Virus record (IMG/VR): IMGVR_UViG_3300020084_000040
Location: 1 to 37,153 of that record
Reading direction: 5' to 3' (one strand)
Source: a virus
Length of the DNA stretch: 37,153 nt
Both the position numbers and the translations under genes were made by a program. The notes under the pieces are model-generated. The model was not told the origin of the DNA. It worked only from the letters and a program-made list of their open reading frames with translations, and made no database searches. The number at the start of each line of letters is the position of its first letter. Within the stretch, counting starts at the first letter, position 1. Positions 1-5,563 of the stretch are shown here, piece by piece.

Positions 1-71
1 TCAAGTGCTTCCAATGCTTTGTTTTCTGCTTCTCGTTGTGCGGCAACTTCAAGCATTTCTTCGTGTGTCAT
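1..71 (-). CDS. 5' part of a small gene, cut by the window edge
   Basis: Only the first 23 codons are visible. They read MTHEEMLEVAAQREAENKAL and onward, an acidic, alanine-rich and probably helical start. The ATG at 71-69 overlaps the TGA of the preceding gene (70-68) in an ATGA junction, the same arrangement used repeatedly upstream, which supports both the start and translational coupling. No function can be assigned. Confidence 0.6.
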   Translation of the reverse strand, partial: MTHEEMLEVAAQREAENKALEAL

Positions 72-286
72 GTGTCACAGGATTCATTACTAAAGTATAC
101 TTTGAGATTGTCGCCACCAATATTCATATGGTAGATTGACCCATCATTTTGATAGATACCAATCCATACATGACGACCCTCTTCCATTGTTTCATAGTGA
201 AACATCTTCACATCTTCCAGCACAATTTCGTCTGGATTCTTTTCAAATCGACTCATTTTGTGTACCTTCCATGATCCACTGCTCAT
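68..286 (-). CDS. small hypothetical protein with two possible starts
   Basis: A 72-residue protein if it begins at the ATG at 286, or 62 residues if it begins at the ATG at 256. Each ATG follows a similar leader: AAAAGGTAAACAAA before the outer one and GGAAGGTACACAAA before the inner one. The inner site has the better Shine-Dalgarno match, so the shorter form may be the main product. The open frame reaches 328, but that codon is GTG and overlaps the oxygenase gene. The protein is acidic and mixed beta-like (HVWIGIYQNDGSIYHMNIGG) with no family I recognise. Its stop overlaps the start of the next gene as ATGA. Confidence 0.65.
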   Translation of the reverse strand: MSSGSWKVHKMSRFEKNPDEIVLEDVKMFHYETMEEGRHVWIGIYQNDGSIYHMNIGGDNLKVYFSNESCDT

Positions 287-303
287 TTTGTTTACCTTTT
301 GCC

Positions 304-864
304 TCAATATACTAGCATAGAATACCACCCCGTGGCAATATATTTTTCTCCTTTATTAGGAGTAACGCCCTTGTGTGCATGTGTCCATCCAGCACTCCAA
401 ATAGCTAGTGTGCCTTCTTGTGCTTTTAGCGTAGTATTTAAGTATGGAAACTCTGTGCCACATTCGGCATCGTTTAGATATATCATCCATGCCATTAATC
501 TAAGTGGATATATCCGCGCATGTTCGCAGTGCAGTTTGAAATATCCTTCACCATCTACATATTTTTGAATATTGTAACCATCATCTAGATCCCACGAAGA
601 AACATCATCTAATATAGGATATTTTTCAGAAAAATGATCAATGTATTCATCTAATACTGGTTGTATAATCTCATTATATTGAGAGTAACTTGGATCTTGA
701 AACCATGGACTTAGATCTGTAGATGCTTTGAATGTAGTATCTACTGCAGGACCACCAACCACTCCTGGTCCTTTTCTATCATCATGCTCAAATGAATAAA
801 TGAGAGATTGACACTCTTTGTGACTCAAAGCATTTTTATAAACTTCTAATCCATTAGACTTCAT
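304..864 (-). CDS. 2OG-Fe(II) oxygenase, prolyl-4-hydroxylase-like
   Basis: A 186-residue protein of the 2-oxoglutarate/Fe(II) dioxygenase superfamily, which hydroxylates amino-acid side chains or small molecules. The visible facial-triad candidates are H112-x-E114 (motif LHCEH) and H164 in THAHKG. A basic residue near K174 precedes the final strand IATGWY and would bind 2OG. Most family members have HxD; here the acidic ligand is Glu. The core YLND-x-GTEF and GTLAIWSAGWTHAHKG are typical. ATG at 864 is preceded by AAGGA at 8 nt. It is clearly related to the oxygenase at 6423-7130 over the C-terminal 60 residues. The substrate is unknown; a phage structural protein is possible, but this is inference. 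Confidence 0.85.
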   Translation of the reverse strand: MKSNGLEVYKNALSHKECQSLIYSFEHDDRKGPGVVGGPAVDTTFKASTDLSPWFQDPSYSQYNEIIQPVLDEYIDHFSEKYPILDDVSSWDLDDGYNIQKYVDGEGYFKLHCEHARIYPLRLMAWMIYLNDAECGTEFPYLNTTLKAQEGTLAIWSAGWTHAHKGVTPNKGEKYIATGWYSMLVY

Positions 865-868
865 TATT

Positions 869-1084
869 TTAATCCTTATTAAATGGTCCGTTTTTCTCTT
901 GTATCATACTATCCATTTTGTCTAGCAATCCATCAAATGACTTGAGTTGCTCAATGCGACATAACAACTCTGAAATAGTTGTGCACACAATTGGTCGCTC
1001 TTGTCGTGCTGCAAATGCTAATGCATTACGCAATGCTGCTGTTGCTTCATCTAATGAATCTGTTACTTGTTGTGCTAATGCCAT
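869..1084 (-). CDS. conserved small cyanophage-type helical protein
   Basis: A 71-residue protein predicted to be almost wholly helical (DSLDEATAALRNALAFAARQ, then an IEQLKSFDGLLDKMDSMI helix). It resembles small 'hypothetical' proteins common in T4-like cyanophages, with the signature LRNALAFAARQERP; this is recognition from memory, not a search. The ATG at 1084 shares one base with the TGA of the upstream gene (TGATG), indicating translational coupling. The stop lies 4 nt before the oxygenase start. Function unknown. Confidence 0.75.
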   Translation of the reverse strand: MALAQQVTDSLDEATAALRNALAFAARQERPIVCTTISELLCRIEQLKSFDGLLDKMDSMIQEKNGPFNKD

Positions 1085-1278
1085 CAGTCAGATGCCCTCC
1101 ATTGTGTATATACAGATGTGTCTTTGATTGATAAGACACGATTTTGTTGAAATGCTTCTACAGTTGTTAGAATTTCGTGTGCTTTTCTTTTTGCTACCTT
1201 CTCGTCCCAATATTTGTGCTCCCATGCATTATAGAGATGCTGGATTAGAGCGTCGATTAACTTATCGTAGTGAGTCAT
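1084..1278 (-). CDS. small hypothetical helical protein
   Basis: A 64-residue protein starting MTHYDKLIDALIQHL, rich in aromatic and charged residues and probably helical. There is no clear Shine-Dalgarno before the ATG at 1278; the leader is A/T-only. Its TGA overlaps the following ATG by one base. It lies in the series of small coupled genes. I recognise no domain. Confidence 0.7.
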   Translation of the reverse strand: MTHYDKLIDALIQHLYNAWEHKYWDEKVAKRKAHEILTTVEAFQQNRVLSIKDTSVYTQWRASD

Positions 1279-1285
1279 TTTTAAA

Positions 1286-1492
1286 TTAATTTTTGATTAC
1301 TGTGCCAGAAAAATCAAATTTAGTTTGACAATCTGGACAAATATAGTATAGTGTGCGATCAGATTCCCAATCTGAGTAAGCAATTACTCTGCTATACCAA
1401 TATGGTGCGCTGTAGTTTTGCCGATGCTCTTCTGGTATTTCTTTATACCACCACTTTGCATTGCAGGATGGACAGTGTGAATACCCCTCCAT
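1286..1492 (-). CDS. small zinc-ribbon protein
   Basis: A 68-residue protein with two CxxC knuckles, C7-P-S-C10 and C52-P-D-C55, separated by about 41 residues: a rubredoxin-type or zinc-ribbon arrangement that would bind one Zn(II). The centre is unusually aromatic (KWWYKE, PYWYSR). The ATG at 1492 is preferred over an upstream in-frame start because it follows GAGGAG at about 10 nt and begins 1 nt after the preceding gene's stop. Such proteins in phages are often nucleic-acid or protein adaptors, but no specific role can be given. Confidence 0.7.
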   Translation of the reverse strand: MEGYSHCPSCNAKWWYKEIPEEHRQNYSAPYWYSRVIAYSDWESDRTLYYICPDCQTKFDFSGTVIKN

Positions 1493-1493
1493 G

Positions 1494-1640
1494 TTAGATA
1501 AACTCCTCAATGTAATAATCAACTGTTACTTCGTTTTCTGCAGCAAGACGCTCCAGATCTTCAACGTAATAGTCAATTAATTCTTTTTCTCGATATTCAT
1601 CAATATCAAGAAGAATGTCGTCTATGTTAGTGTTTTTCAT
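1494..1640 (-). CDS. 48-residue acidic protein
   Basis: A very small gene: ATG at 1640, TAA at 1494-1496. It begins MKNTNIDDILLDIDEYREKE and is strongly acidic with several Tyr residues, likely one long helix. The start codon overlaps the stop of the preceding gene in an ATGA, and its own stop is 1 nt from the next start, so it fits exactly into the coupled chain. That packing is the main support; the product is unknown. Small acidic phage proteins can act as inhibitors or DNA mimics, but nothing here shows that. Confidence 0.6.
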   Translation of the reverse strand: MKNTNIDDILLDIDEYREKELIDYYVEDLERLAAENEVTVDYYIEEFI

Positions 1641-1810
1641 TCGAGGTTGCAATCAGGATGCCAGGATTGTTTCTGTTGACAATAACGCTCGTGTGGTGTT
1701 ATCCTCACGCGCTGATCATATGCGTCAAACATTTTTTGATCGCGTTGGATCAGCATAGCATTATACATCAAAATACCAATAAATGCAAGAAAAATGTAAG
1801 TGAATTTCAT
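1637..1810 (-). CDS. 57-residue membrane-anchored protein
   Basis: A 57-residue protein whose first 20 residues (KFTYIFLAFIGILMYNAMLI) form a single hydrophobic membrane segment or uncleaved signal anchor. A charged tail follows with two cysteines (C44 and C54) that could pair outside the cytoplasm. ATG at 1810 overlaps the preceding stop as ATGA, and its TGA overlaps the next ATG the same way. No family recognised; a small inner-membrane protein acting on the host envelope is possible. Confidence 0.6.
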   Translation of the reverse strand: MKFTYIFLAFIGILMYNAMLIQRDQKMFDAYDQRVRITPHERYCQQKQSWHPDCNLE

Positions 1811-1929
1811 GATGCAGTGAGTTTAATTTTAAGAAATTGCAGCACTTGTTTACGTGCTTTAAGTTTACCCTTGCACGTGCCTTTAGTTTTCTTAGATTTA
1901 CCTGAGTTGTGAATCCAATTGGGAGTCAT
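1807..1929 (-). CDS. 40-residue highly basic protein
   Basis: A 40-residue protein with a core containing about one third Lys/Arg (GKSKKTKGTCKGKLKARKQV). It is bounded on both sides by ATGA overlaps (1929/1926 upstream and 1810/1807 downstream), which argues that it is translated. Its charge suggests nucleic-acid binding, but there is no recognisable fold. Confidence rests on gene packing rather than homology. Confidence 0.55.
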   Translation of the reverse strand: MTPNWIHNSGKSKKTKGTCKGKLKARKQVLQFLKIKLTAS

Positions 1930-2102
1930 GCGTTGTATCCCTCTGATGTTAGTATGGCACGGCGAGCATCATATGCTTGAGTTTGAGAGGCAAACTCTGC
2001 AATTTTTTGAAACGAATCACGACGAAACAATCCCCAACGAGTTGTGCCTACGATTCCACGAATGAGATACGGATTGTCGATACCGAGAGGATAGGATTTC
2101 AT
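1926..2102 (-). CDS. 58-residue hypothetical protein, first of the coupled chain
   Basis: Starts MKSYPLGIDNPYLIRGIVGT at the ATG at 2102. The N-terminal half looks like a short beta sheet (IRGIVGTTRWGLFRRDSFQ) and the C-terminal half like a helix (AEFASQTQAYDARRAI), perhaps a tiny double-stranded-RNA-binding-like or AP2-like alpha/beta module; this is speculation. The Shine-Dalgarno AAGGA (7 nt before the ATG) sits inside the 3' arm of a perfect 11-bp inverted repeat, so translation may be controlled by RNA structure. Its stop overlaps the next gene as ATGA. Confidence 0.65.
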   Translation of the reverse strand: MKSYPLGIDNPYLIRGIVGTTRWGLFRRDSFQKIAEFASQTQAYDARRAILTSEGYNA

Positions 2103-2106
2103 GAAG

Positions 2107-2147
2107 GTGTCCTTGTCAACTCATATATTATAGAGCGACAAGGACAC
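2107..2147 (-). promoter_or_regulatory. perfect 11-bp inverted repeat that would sequester a ribosome binding site
   Basis: The arms are GTGTCCTTGTC and GACAAGGACAC (2107-2117 and 2137-2147) around a 19-nt loop. In the mRNA the 3' arm contains AAGGA, 7 nt before the ATG at 2102, so the folded RNA would hide the Shine-Dalgarno. The loop carries TATAAT on the minus strand (2132-2127), which could be a -10 box; no good -35 box lies 17 nt upstream. It may therefore be a translational operator, a protein-binding DNA site, or both. Confidence 0.6.
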
Positions 2148-2149
2148 GG

Positions 2150-2186
2150 TTGTGCCTGTAGTGTGCCAGTTTAAAAAGTGGCACAA
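2150..2186. promoter_or_regulatory. mutually exclusive short hairpins between genes
   Basis: A 7-bp inverted repeat TGTGCCA/TGGCACA (2162-2168 and 2179-2185) has a 10-nt loop. The copy TTGTGCC at 2150-2156 can pair instead with GGCACAA at 2180-2186, so two alternative stems compete for one arm. On the plus strand the main hairpin is followed by ATGTATTTTG and a T8 run, like an intrinsic terminator for antisense transcription. On the coding (minus) strand no T run follows. Its role is uncertain. Confidence 0.35.
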
Positions 2187-2208
2187 TGTATTTTGTTTTT
2201 TTTAATTA

Positions 2209-2382
2209 TCACTGAAAATCATAGTTGTCTCGGAATTTAATGGTTTTTTTGTTTTTTGGAGTGCGCTTGATATTACTCACGTCATATCCAAATGTCTCAA
2301 AATCATTTTCTAATTCAGCATTATATTGATGCTGAAATTCGCTTGTTTGAGATTTGTTGAAACGCTTAAAAGTTTTACTCAT
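2209..2382 (-). CDS. 57-residue charged hypothetical protein
   Basis: ATG at 2382, TGA at 2209-2211. It begins MSKTFKRFNKSQTSEFQHQY and ends in an aromatic/acidic tail (RDNYDFQ). The protein is rich in Lys, Asn, Asp and aromatic residues and probably partly disordered. Similar short MSK(T/S)-start, charged proteins are common in cyanophages, but no function is known to me. No convincing Shine-Dalgarno precedes the ATG; the leader is nearly all A/T. The gene is closed upstream by 2415-2648 and downstream by the structured 106-nt intergenic region. Confidence 0.6.
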   Translation of the reverse strand: MSKTFKRFNKSQTSEFQHQYNAELENDFETFGYDVSNIKRTPKNKKTIKFRDNYDFQ

Positions 2383-2402
2383 TTTTTGAATTAATAATTA
2401 AA

Positions 2403-2436
2403 CAAAAGACAAAATTATTTAGACTCTTCAAGAGTC
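2403..2436 (-). terminator. possible weak terminator overlapping a gene end
   Basis: The palindrome GACTCTTCAAGAGTC at 2422-2436 covers the last sense codons of the 77-residue gene. On the minus strand it is followed by TAAATAATTTTGTCTTTTG. The stem is short and the U tract broken, so termination would be partial at best. Confidence 0.3.
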
Positions 2437-2648
2437 AGAAGTTGCTGATAGTGATCGTAAGAAGAAAATTGATATCCTACGGGCACCACACGCATTACAT
2501 CTTTAACATATTCAGTTGGTTCGTAATCTCGTTTGTAAAACCAGCGGCGTTGCTGGTCTTCATCAAGTGAGGCGAGATCAAGACGCACATCATACTCGAA
2601 GTCTGTGCGCCGTGTCAAGAGGATTGGAGGATTAATTTGGATACTCAT
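2415..2648 (-). CDS. 77-residue hypothetical protein
   Basis: Begins MSIQINPPILLTRRTDFEYD and is mixed alpha/beta with many aromatics and Arg (QQRRWFYKRDYEPTEY). No domain recognised. It lies about 70 nt downstream of the methyltransferase gene on the same strand and may be read from the same transcript. There is no strong Shine-Dalgarno. The last codons contain the 15-nt palindrome GACTCTTGAAGAGTC, which may be part of a weak terminator. Confidence 0.6.
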   Translation of the reverse strand: MSIQINPPILLTRRTDFEYDVRLDLASLDEDQQRRWFYKRDYEPTEYVKDVMRVVPVGYQFSSYDHYQQLLTLEESK

Positions 2649-2717
2649 GTTAGATAAGATGAAAGGTTGCTCTGAGGCGCTCCTAGACGCATTTGAAAGC
2701 GCATACAGGAGAGGAAA

Positions 2718-3581
2718 CTAATCACAGATAAAATTGCGAAGGTTAATGTTAAGTTTCTTGATGCGTGATTGACACATGGTATAGTATTCTTCATCGATTT
2801 CAAAACCAATGAATTTTCTATGAGATTCATGTGCCATAGCAAGCGTGGTGCCACTGCCCATAAATGGATCAATGACAACATCACCAGGATTACTCCAAGT
2901 GAGAATGTGACCACGTGCTAATTCTTCTGGCATTGTAGCAGGATGCTTGTATGCTTCCTTGCTAGACTGTCCAAACCCGCCACTATTCTTAATAATCCAG
3001 ATGTTATTACGCACACCAAACTCTTTGATTGGTTTGCTATGTTTACCAGGATCTTTCATCTCACCTGTTTTAGTGCGAGATGTGGCGTTACCCCAAGAGT
3101 GAATGCCTGCCCATTTATTCTTCTTATCTTCGATAAGATTGATAGTTTTGGGTTTACCTTTGGACAGGACAAAACAATACTCAAATACTTGAGTATATCT
3201 CACACTCTTAGGACCGCTAGCAAATGCAGTGCCAGTTTTCTGATAAATCATGGTGTCATGCAGTTTGAGACCACATTCATCCATGAAGTATAGACACTGA
3301 CGAAAACTGCTGCCAGTCTCACTACCATTGATGGTAGCATCATTGACATTCCACATAATGACACCGCCAGGTTTCAGCACACGAGTGAGTGCCTGTGCAA
3401 CATCTTTGAAGACATTGAAATCCCATTTGCTGCTGTCATTATATGTGCGAAGGTCATCATATGGTGGCGATGTGACACAGAGATCTACAGATTCTGCATC
3501 CATCGCTGCCATACCTTGTATACAATTCATGTTGTATACATTATTGACTTTTAGATTTTCTCTTTGATAAATTTGATCCAT
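2718..3581 (-). CDS. beta-class DNA amino-methyltransferase (N4-cytosine or N6-adenine)
   Basis: A 287-residue S-adenosylmethionine-dependent DNA methyltransferase. The catalytic motif IV, TSPPY (37-41), precedes the cofactor motif I, DPFMGSGTT (238-246). That order (IV, target recognition, X, I) defines the beta class. KHPATMPEELA (212-222) is motif X-like and GFEIDEEYY (259-267) follows motif I. SPPY is commonest in N4-cytosine enzymes but also occurs in N6-adenine enzymes. The ATG at 3581 lies inside the end of the nuclease-like gene (31-nt overlap) with no Shine-Dalgarno, so it is probably translationally coupled. The pairing suggests that it protects DNA from the adjacent nuclease; the target sequence cannot be read from the gene. 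Confidence 0.92.
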   Translation of the reverse strand: MDQIYQRENLKVNNVYNMNCIQGMAAMDAESVDLCVTSPPYDDLRTYNDSSKWDFNVFKDVAQALTRVLKPGGVIMWNVNDATINGSETGSSFRQCLYFMDECGLKLHDTMIYQKTGTAFASGPKSVRYTQVFEYCFVLSKGKPKTINLIEDKKNKWAGIHSWGNATSRTKTGEMKDPGKHSKPIKEFGVRNNIWIIKNSGGFGQSSKEAYKHPATMPEELARGHILTWSNPGDVVIDPFMGSGTTLAMAHESHRKFIGFEIDEEYYTMCQSRIKKLNINLRNFICD

Positions 3582-4249
3582 TCGGAATTTAGTTTACGAT
3601 AACCGCTGAGAACAAAGACATCTTCATCATCAGATGGGCGGGCACGCATCTTAGAAAAGTTTGAGTTAGATGTCTTACCATTCTTATCAAACTTAACTGG
3701 ATTGTATTCACGCCACTTACGACCACTATCAAGAATCACAAGAGTTTGGCGCTCACTGATAGCGTTATTACGCACAGCGTAACGACAAACAAGAGTAAAA
3801 TCTGCTTTACCATTTACCCCAAGGTTACCAAGACAAGCAATCGCTCCATCTTTGTTGCCAGAAGACTTAAATTCTACTGGTTTACCTGTCGGGATATGAA
3901 TAAAATCACACCCACTGGAAAGACCACGCCCAAGAGGAATTTGATGCATATCAATCAATTCAAGGATGGCATCCATGAAAAAATATTGAAGAAACTTAGT
4001 CATCGCTTGTGTATGTTGACTAGGATCAGTTTCTCCACGTTGCACATATTCTTGGAAAGTAATTTTTCCGTCTCTCAGTGCGCGAGGTCCCACATAGCGA
4101 CAATAACGAGAGATCTGATGGTTTACTTGATCGTAAACATAACGATCAATCAAACGTGAGCAGTCGATGGGGTCGTTGAAATCGTAAGTACCACCATCAA
4201 TAACACGAAGATCGGAATTGATGGAGGTATGATTATGTACATTAGACAT
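3551..4249 (-). CDS. probable PD-(D/E)xK restriction endonuclease
   Basis: A 232-residue protein with a nuclease-like core. D115 (in SSGCDFIHIP) is followed after ten residues by E126-x-K128 (in KPVEFKSSG), matching D-x(n)-E-x-K, and E97 in the preceding helix DAILELID could be a further metal ligand. A mixed alpha/beta region follows (KADFTLVCRYAV, RQTLVILDSGRKWREY). No specific type II family is recognised. The main support for a restriction role is position: it overlaps a DNA methyltransferase gene by 31 nt and shares its promoter. The ATG at 4249 follows GGAG at about 8 nt. Alternatives are a recombination or repair nuclease, or a nicking enzyme. Confidence 0.6.
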   Translation of the reverse strand: MSNVHNHTSINSDLRVIDGGTYDFNDPIDCSRLIDRYVYDQVNHQISRYCRYVGPRALRDGKITFQEYVQRGETDPSQHTQAMTKFLQYFFMDAILELIDMHQIPLGRGLSSGCDFIHIPTGKPVEFKSSGNKDGAIACLGNLGVNGKADFTLVCRYAVRNNAISERQTLVILDSGRKWREYNPVKFDKNGKTSNSNFSKMRARPSDDEDVFVLSGYRKLNSEWIKFIKEKI

Positions 4250-4250
4250 A

Positions 4251-4263
4251 ATGGATTCTCCAT
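4251..4263 (-). promoter_or_regulatory. small hairpin over the nuclease gene's ribosome binding site
   Basis: ATGGA-GAA-TCCAT on the coding strand forms a 5-bp stem that includes the GGAG Shine-Dalgarno of the nuclease-like gene, two bases before its ATG. It could reduce or regulate nuclease translation, or be a short operator. The stem is short. Confidence 0.35.
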
Positions 4264-4276
4264 AAAGTAATTTGTC

Positions 4277-4333
4277 ATCAGCGATTTGCTGATATAATAA
4301 TTATTGCACAAAAAAGGGGGTCTGTCAACCCCC
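4277..4333 (-). promoter_or_regulatory. sigma70-type promoter of the nuclease/methyltransferase pair
   Basis: On the minus strand TTGACA (4328-4323) is separated by exactly 17 nt from AATAAT (4305-4300), a perfect -35 and a 5/6 -10. The -35 box lies in the loop of the preceding terminator. Transcription would start near 4293, where ATCAGC-AAATC-GCTGAT (4293-4277) forms a 6-bp hairpin, so the mRNA may begin with a 5' stem-loop. The leader runs about 40 nt to the ATG at 4249. Confidence 0.65.
4310..4333 (-). terminator. strong intrinsic terminator after the fibre module
   Basis: On the minus strand GGGGGT-TGACAG-ACCCCC forms a 6-bp GC-rich stem followed directly by TTTTTT. It lies 13 nt after the stop of the gene ending at 4347. 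Its loop holds the -35 box of the following promoter. Confidence 0.9.
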
Positions 4334-4346
4334 ATGTGTCACTAAT

Positions 4347-5225
4347 TTAACTGGCAAACTTGTAGACTGGTATGTCATGAAAGATTATATCATCAATTTT
4401 GCCATCTGCATCCCACTCAATTGATAAATAAAATCTATTGTTTTCGTTTGTATTCTCGATAATGTATTCGTAGTCCTCGTTTGTCAGGAATGTGTTTAAT
4501 TTTTGTAAATACTCTTGCTTTTGAGATGCCAAAGAAGTACTAAGTATTGGTTGTGAGGAAAACTCTGTAGATACCACACTGATGATAGAGGGCGTACGAA
4601 AGCATGGATAAAGATTTGCTAGTAATGTATCATTTTCCAAATTAATACCATGCTCCCAATAAATTCCATCTAAGTAAAATAAGGTTGCGTGTTTGTCTAC
4701 TTCTTGTGGAGCAAGTATTCCCGCTGGATCAGATAACCATATTTTAGTTGCATCTTTATTTGCATTATATGCCAAGCGCTCTATACAACTATAAAATCTA
4801 AATGCATCTTTTTTTGATTCATCAACGGTTTTATATATCTCTGGATCTCGTTTATCCAACCCCCACACTAATTTAGCAAGTTTTTCTTTATCCAATTTTA
4901 AATTTGTGGCATCACAAAAATCAGTCCACAAATCATTCACCATTAGTGTAAATAACTCACGAAGCACATTACATGAATATTCAATTAATACATTATTATC
5001 ATCATATACAAACTCAGTAAGTGCAGAATCTCCTCTTGGATTCATTAAATATTCTGCGTTTACATGACCATCGCTCTCAAAGTTAAAATTATAATATTGT
5101 TGTAAATCTATTAATGGATTGTGTTTTATAGCAACATTATATGGCATTAGAAAAGAAGTTGCAATAATTTCTTTTGCTTTCAGAGAGTGTTTAATAGTTT
5201 TAGTGTAATAATTATTCGTTGCCAT
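4347..5225 (-). CDS. 292-residue protein of unknown function in the fibre module
   Basis: Begins MATNNYYTKTIKHSLKAKEI. The ATG at 5225 is chosen because GGAAGG lies 5 nt before it; an in-frame upstream start at 5240 would be TTG. The protein is acidic with no transmembrane segment or recognised domain, ending in a region rich in Asn, Asp and Tyr (EDYEYIIENTNENN, then FYLSIEWDADG). It overlaps the preceding gene by 14 nt and is the last gene before a strong terminator. Its position after the oxygenase and the fibre-chaperone-like gene suggests a role in fibre maturation or a minor virion protein; this is inference from position only. Confidence 0.75.
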   Translation of the reverse strand: MATNNYYTKTIKHSLKAKEIIATSFLMPYNVAIKHNPLIDLQQYYNFNFESDGHVNAEYLMNPRGDSALTEFVYDDNNVLIEYSCNVLRELFTLMVNDLWTDFCDATNLKLDKEKLAKLVWGLDKRDPEIYKTVDESKKDAFRFYSCIERLAYNANKDATKIWLSDPAGILAPQEVDKHATLFYLDGIYWEHGINLENDTLLANLYPCFRTPSIISVVSTEFSSQPILSTSLASQKQEYLQKLNTFLTNEDYEYIIENTNENNRFYLSIEWDADGKIDDIIFHDIPVYKFAS

Positions 5226-5562
5226 AGATTCCTTCCCCAATTTCTGTATAAACCGTTACATGAATATAATAATCAGGGTCTCCATCTGTTAAATTTTTTG
5301 GAAAATGCTCTTCAGCAAACTCTAATGCCTCTTCAATTTTATCAAATGTGATAAAAAGAAATTCATTGTAAAAAATAGCATGATATAAATCTGCAGGCAA
5401 TAATTGTTTATATAGACCATAAACCTCATTCAATTTGTCTACGTCTTTACATTTGTTGGGTCCAGACGCTCTTAAAAATACAAATGGTTTTTTAACATAA
5501 TTTACATAATCATAAATTAATTCTTGAAAATCTTTTATTTCGTATCTATCGTGATTAATCAT
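5212..5562 (-). CDS. 116-residue protein of unknown function
   Basis: Begins MINHDRYEIKDFQELIYDYV. The ATG at 5562 has GAGG about 6 nt upstream and sits 1 nt after the stop of the preceding gene; the longer frame would need a TTG start. The pattern of strands and helices (FVFLRASG, LYHAIFYNEFLFITF, EEALEFAEEHF, YIHVTVYTEIG) suggests a small ferredoxin-like alpha/beta sandwich. No family recognised. It is tightly packed between the chaperone-like gene and the 292-residue gene. Confidence 0.72.
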   Translation of the reverse strand: MINHDRYEIKDFQELIYDYVNYVKKPFVFLRASGPNKCKDVDKLNEVYGLYKQLLPADLYHAIFYNEFLFITFDKIEEALEFAEEHFPKNLTDGDPDYYIHVTVYTEIGEGIYGNE

Positions 5563-5563
5563 A

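Noticed and set aside
299-568. 89-codon plus-strand frame opposite the first oxygenase
   Set aside because: The minus-strand oxygenase has clear catalytic motifs; the plus frame is a shadow without a start signal.
2645-2914. 89-codon minus-strand frame with hydrophobic residues
   Set aside because: It mostly overlaps the end of the well-supported methyltransferase in another frame. Its last 18 codons touch the next gene as ATGA, but no Shine-Dalgarno supports a short internal start.
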